Positions 35,202 to 35,351 of a stretch of DNA of 35,351 nt are shown piece by piece. The stretch is taken from assembly GCF_003012815.1 (NCBI RefSeq), contig NZ_PXYJ01000004.1, forward strand, positions 182,501-217,851. The letters run 5' to 3'. The notes under the pieces were generated by a model, which made no database searches, had not been told where the DNA came from, and saw nothing but the letters and a program-made list of their open reading frames with translations. This DNA comes from Allosphingosinicella vermicomposti. GTDB taxonomy: Bacteria > Pseudomonadota > Alphaproteobacteria > Sphingomonadales > Sphingomonadaceae. The position numbers and the translations under genes are program-made. Position 1 is the stretch's first letter, and every line of letters starts with the position of its first letter.

Positions 35202-35351
35202 CGGGCAACAGGCCTTTCTCCGGCATGGACCCTGAAACGAGTTGGGGTCTATCCCCTTAGCATAGGTATCGCTTGACTCAAGTATAGCACGTCTTATCGC
35301 ATAAGCCCCTAAAATCAGGGGGCGCTCCATATGTCCGAACAGACATTCTGA
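35187..35351 (-). CDS. 3' end of a minus-strand ORF leaving the window
   Basis: An open frame of 54 codons runs from the window edge to a TGA at 35189-35187. Its residues look protein-like up to about HMERPLILGAYAIRRAILES, while the tail (PCRRKACCPLDGC) ends in the repeat. No homolog recognised; the 5' part is outside. This, the small plus ORF and the repeat are all that the 415 bases after the DUF4435 gene hold. Confidence 0.35.
   Translation of the reverse strand, partial: SECLFGHMERPLILGAYAIRRAILESSDTYAKGIDPNSFQGPCRRKACCPLDGC

Overview
The window looks like a chromosomal segment of a GC-rich alphaproteobacterium, most likely a sphingomonad. Supporting signs are the hisS-prfA-prmC-DUF4167 order, DUF1134 (EipA-like) and CBU_0592-like genes, an alphaproteobacterial type of dihydroorotase, and intergenic palindromes built on GGGCTGAGCCTGTCGAAG, which I associate with sphingomonad genomes. 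This placement rests on recognition, not on a search.

Layout. 1-4.55 kb (minus): two adjacent DUF4139-type secreted proteins (one cut by the window edge), a phosphate-selective porin with a Pho-box-like site upstream, and a DUF4167 protein. 4.8-8.0 kb (minus): prmC, prfA, hisS (translation). 8.07-12.3 kb (plus): ppa, an exported M61 peptidase, and an amidase whose signal peptide is knocked out of frame by one base. 12.27-14.4 kb (minus): an alpha/beta hydrolase and serS.

14.46-26.38 kb is an integrated element in the 3' end of a tRNA-Ser(GCT) gene. The 3'-terminal bases of the tRNA are duplicated beside serS (attL) and lie in the intact tRNA (attR). The element has a tyrosine integrase with a coupled small gene, a cargo zone (exported protein and XRE regulator divergent over two tandem 16-bp operators; type III mod-res restriction operon; membrane-anchored unknown), and a five-gene minus-strand module (AlpA-like, unknown, prim-pol primase, DUF3987, DUF5681-like) joined by short overlaps. 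There are no capsid, large terminase or relaxase genes, so it resembles a P4-like satellite or an integrative mobilizable island carrying defence. Collapsing the element puts tRNA-Ser about 40 bp upstream of serS.

26.6-32.6 kb is core again: DUF1134 protein, dihydroorotase, YgfZ, a small membrane protein and aconitase. At 32.8-34.9 kb an AT-rich two-gene cassette, an AAA ATPase followed by a DUF4435 Toprim-like protein, matches the architecture of the anti-phage system PARIS (AriA/AriB). Its second gene has an odd 5' end, with an in-frame stop and a perfect 11-bp hairpin. The last 400 bases hold a probably truncated small ORF, a palindromic repeat and the tail of a minus-strand ORF leaving the window.

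Taken together: a core backbone with two independently acquired defence loci about 11 kb apart. A type III restriction system on a tRNA island and a PARIS-like system would make a coherent pair, since PARIS is known to respond to phage anti-restriction proteins.
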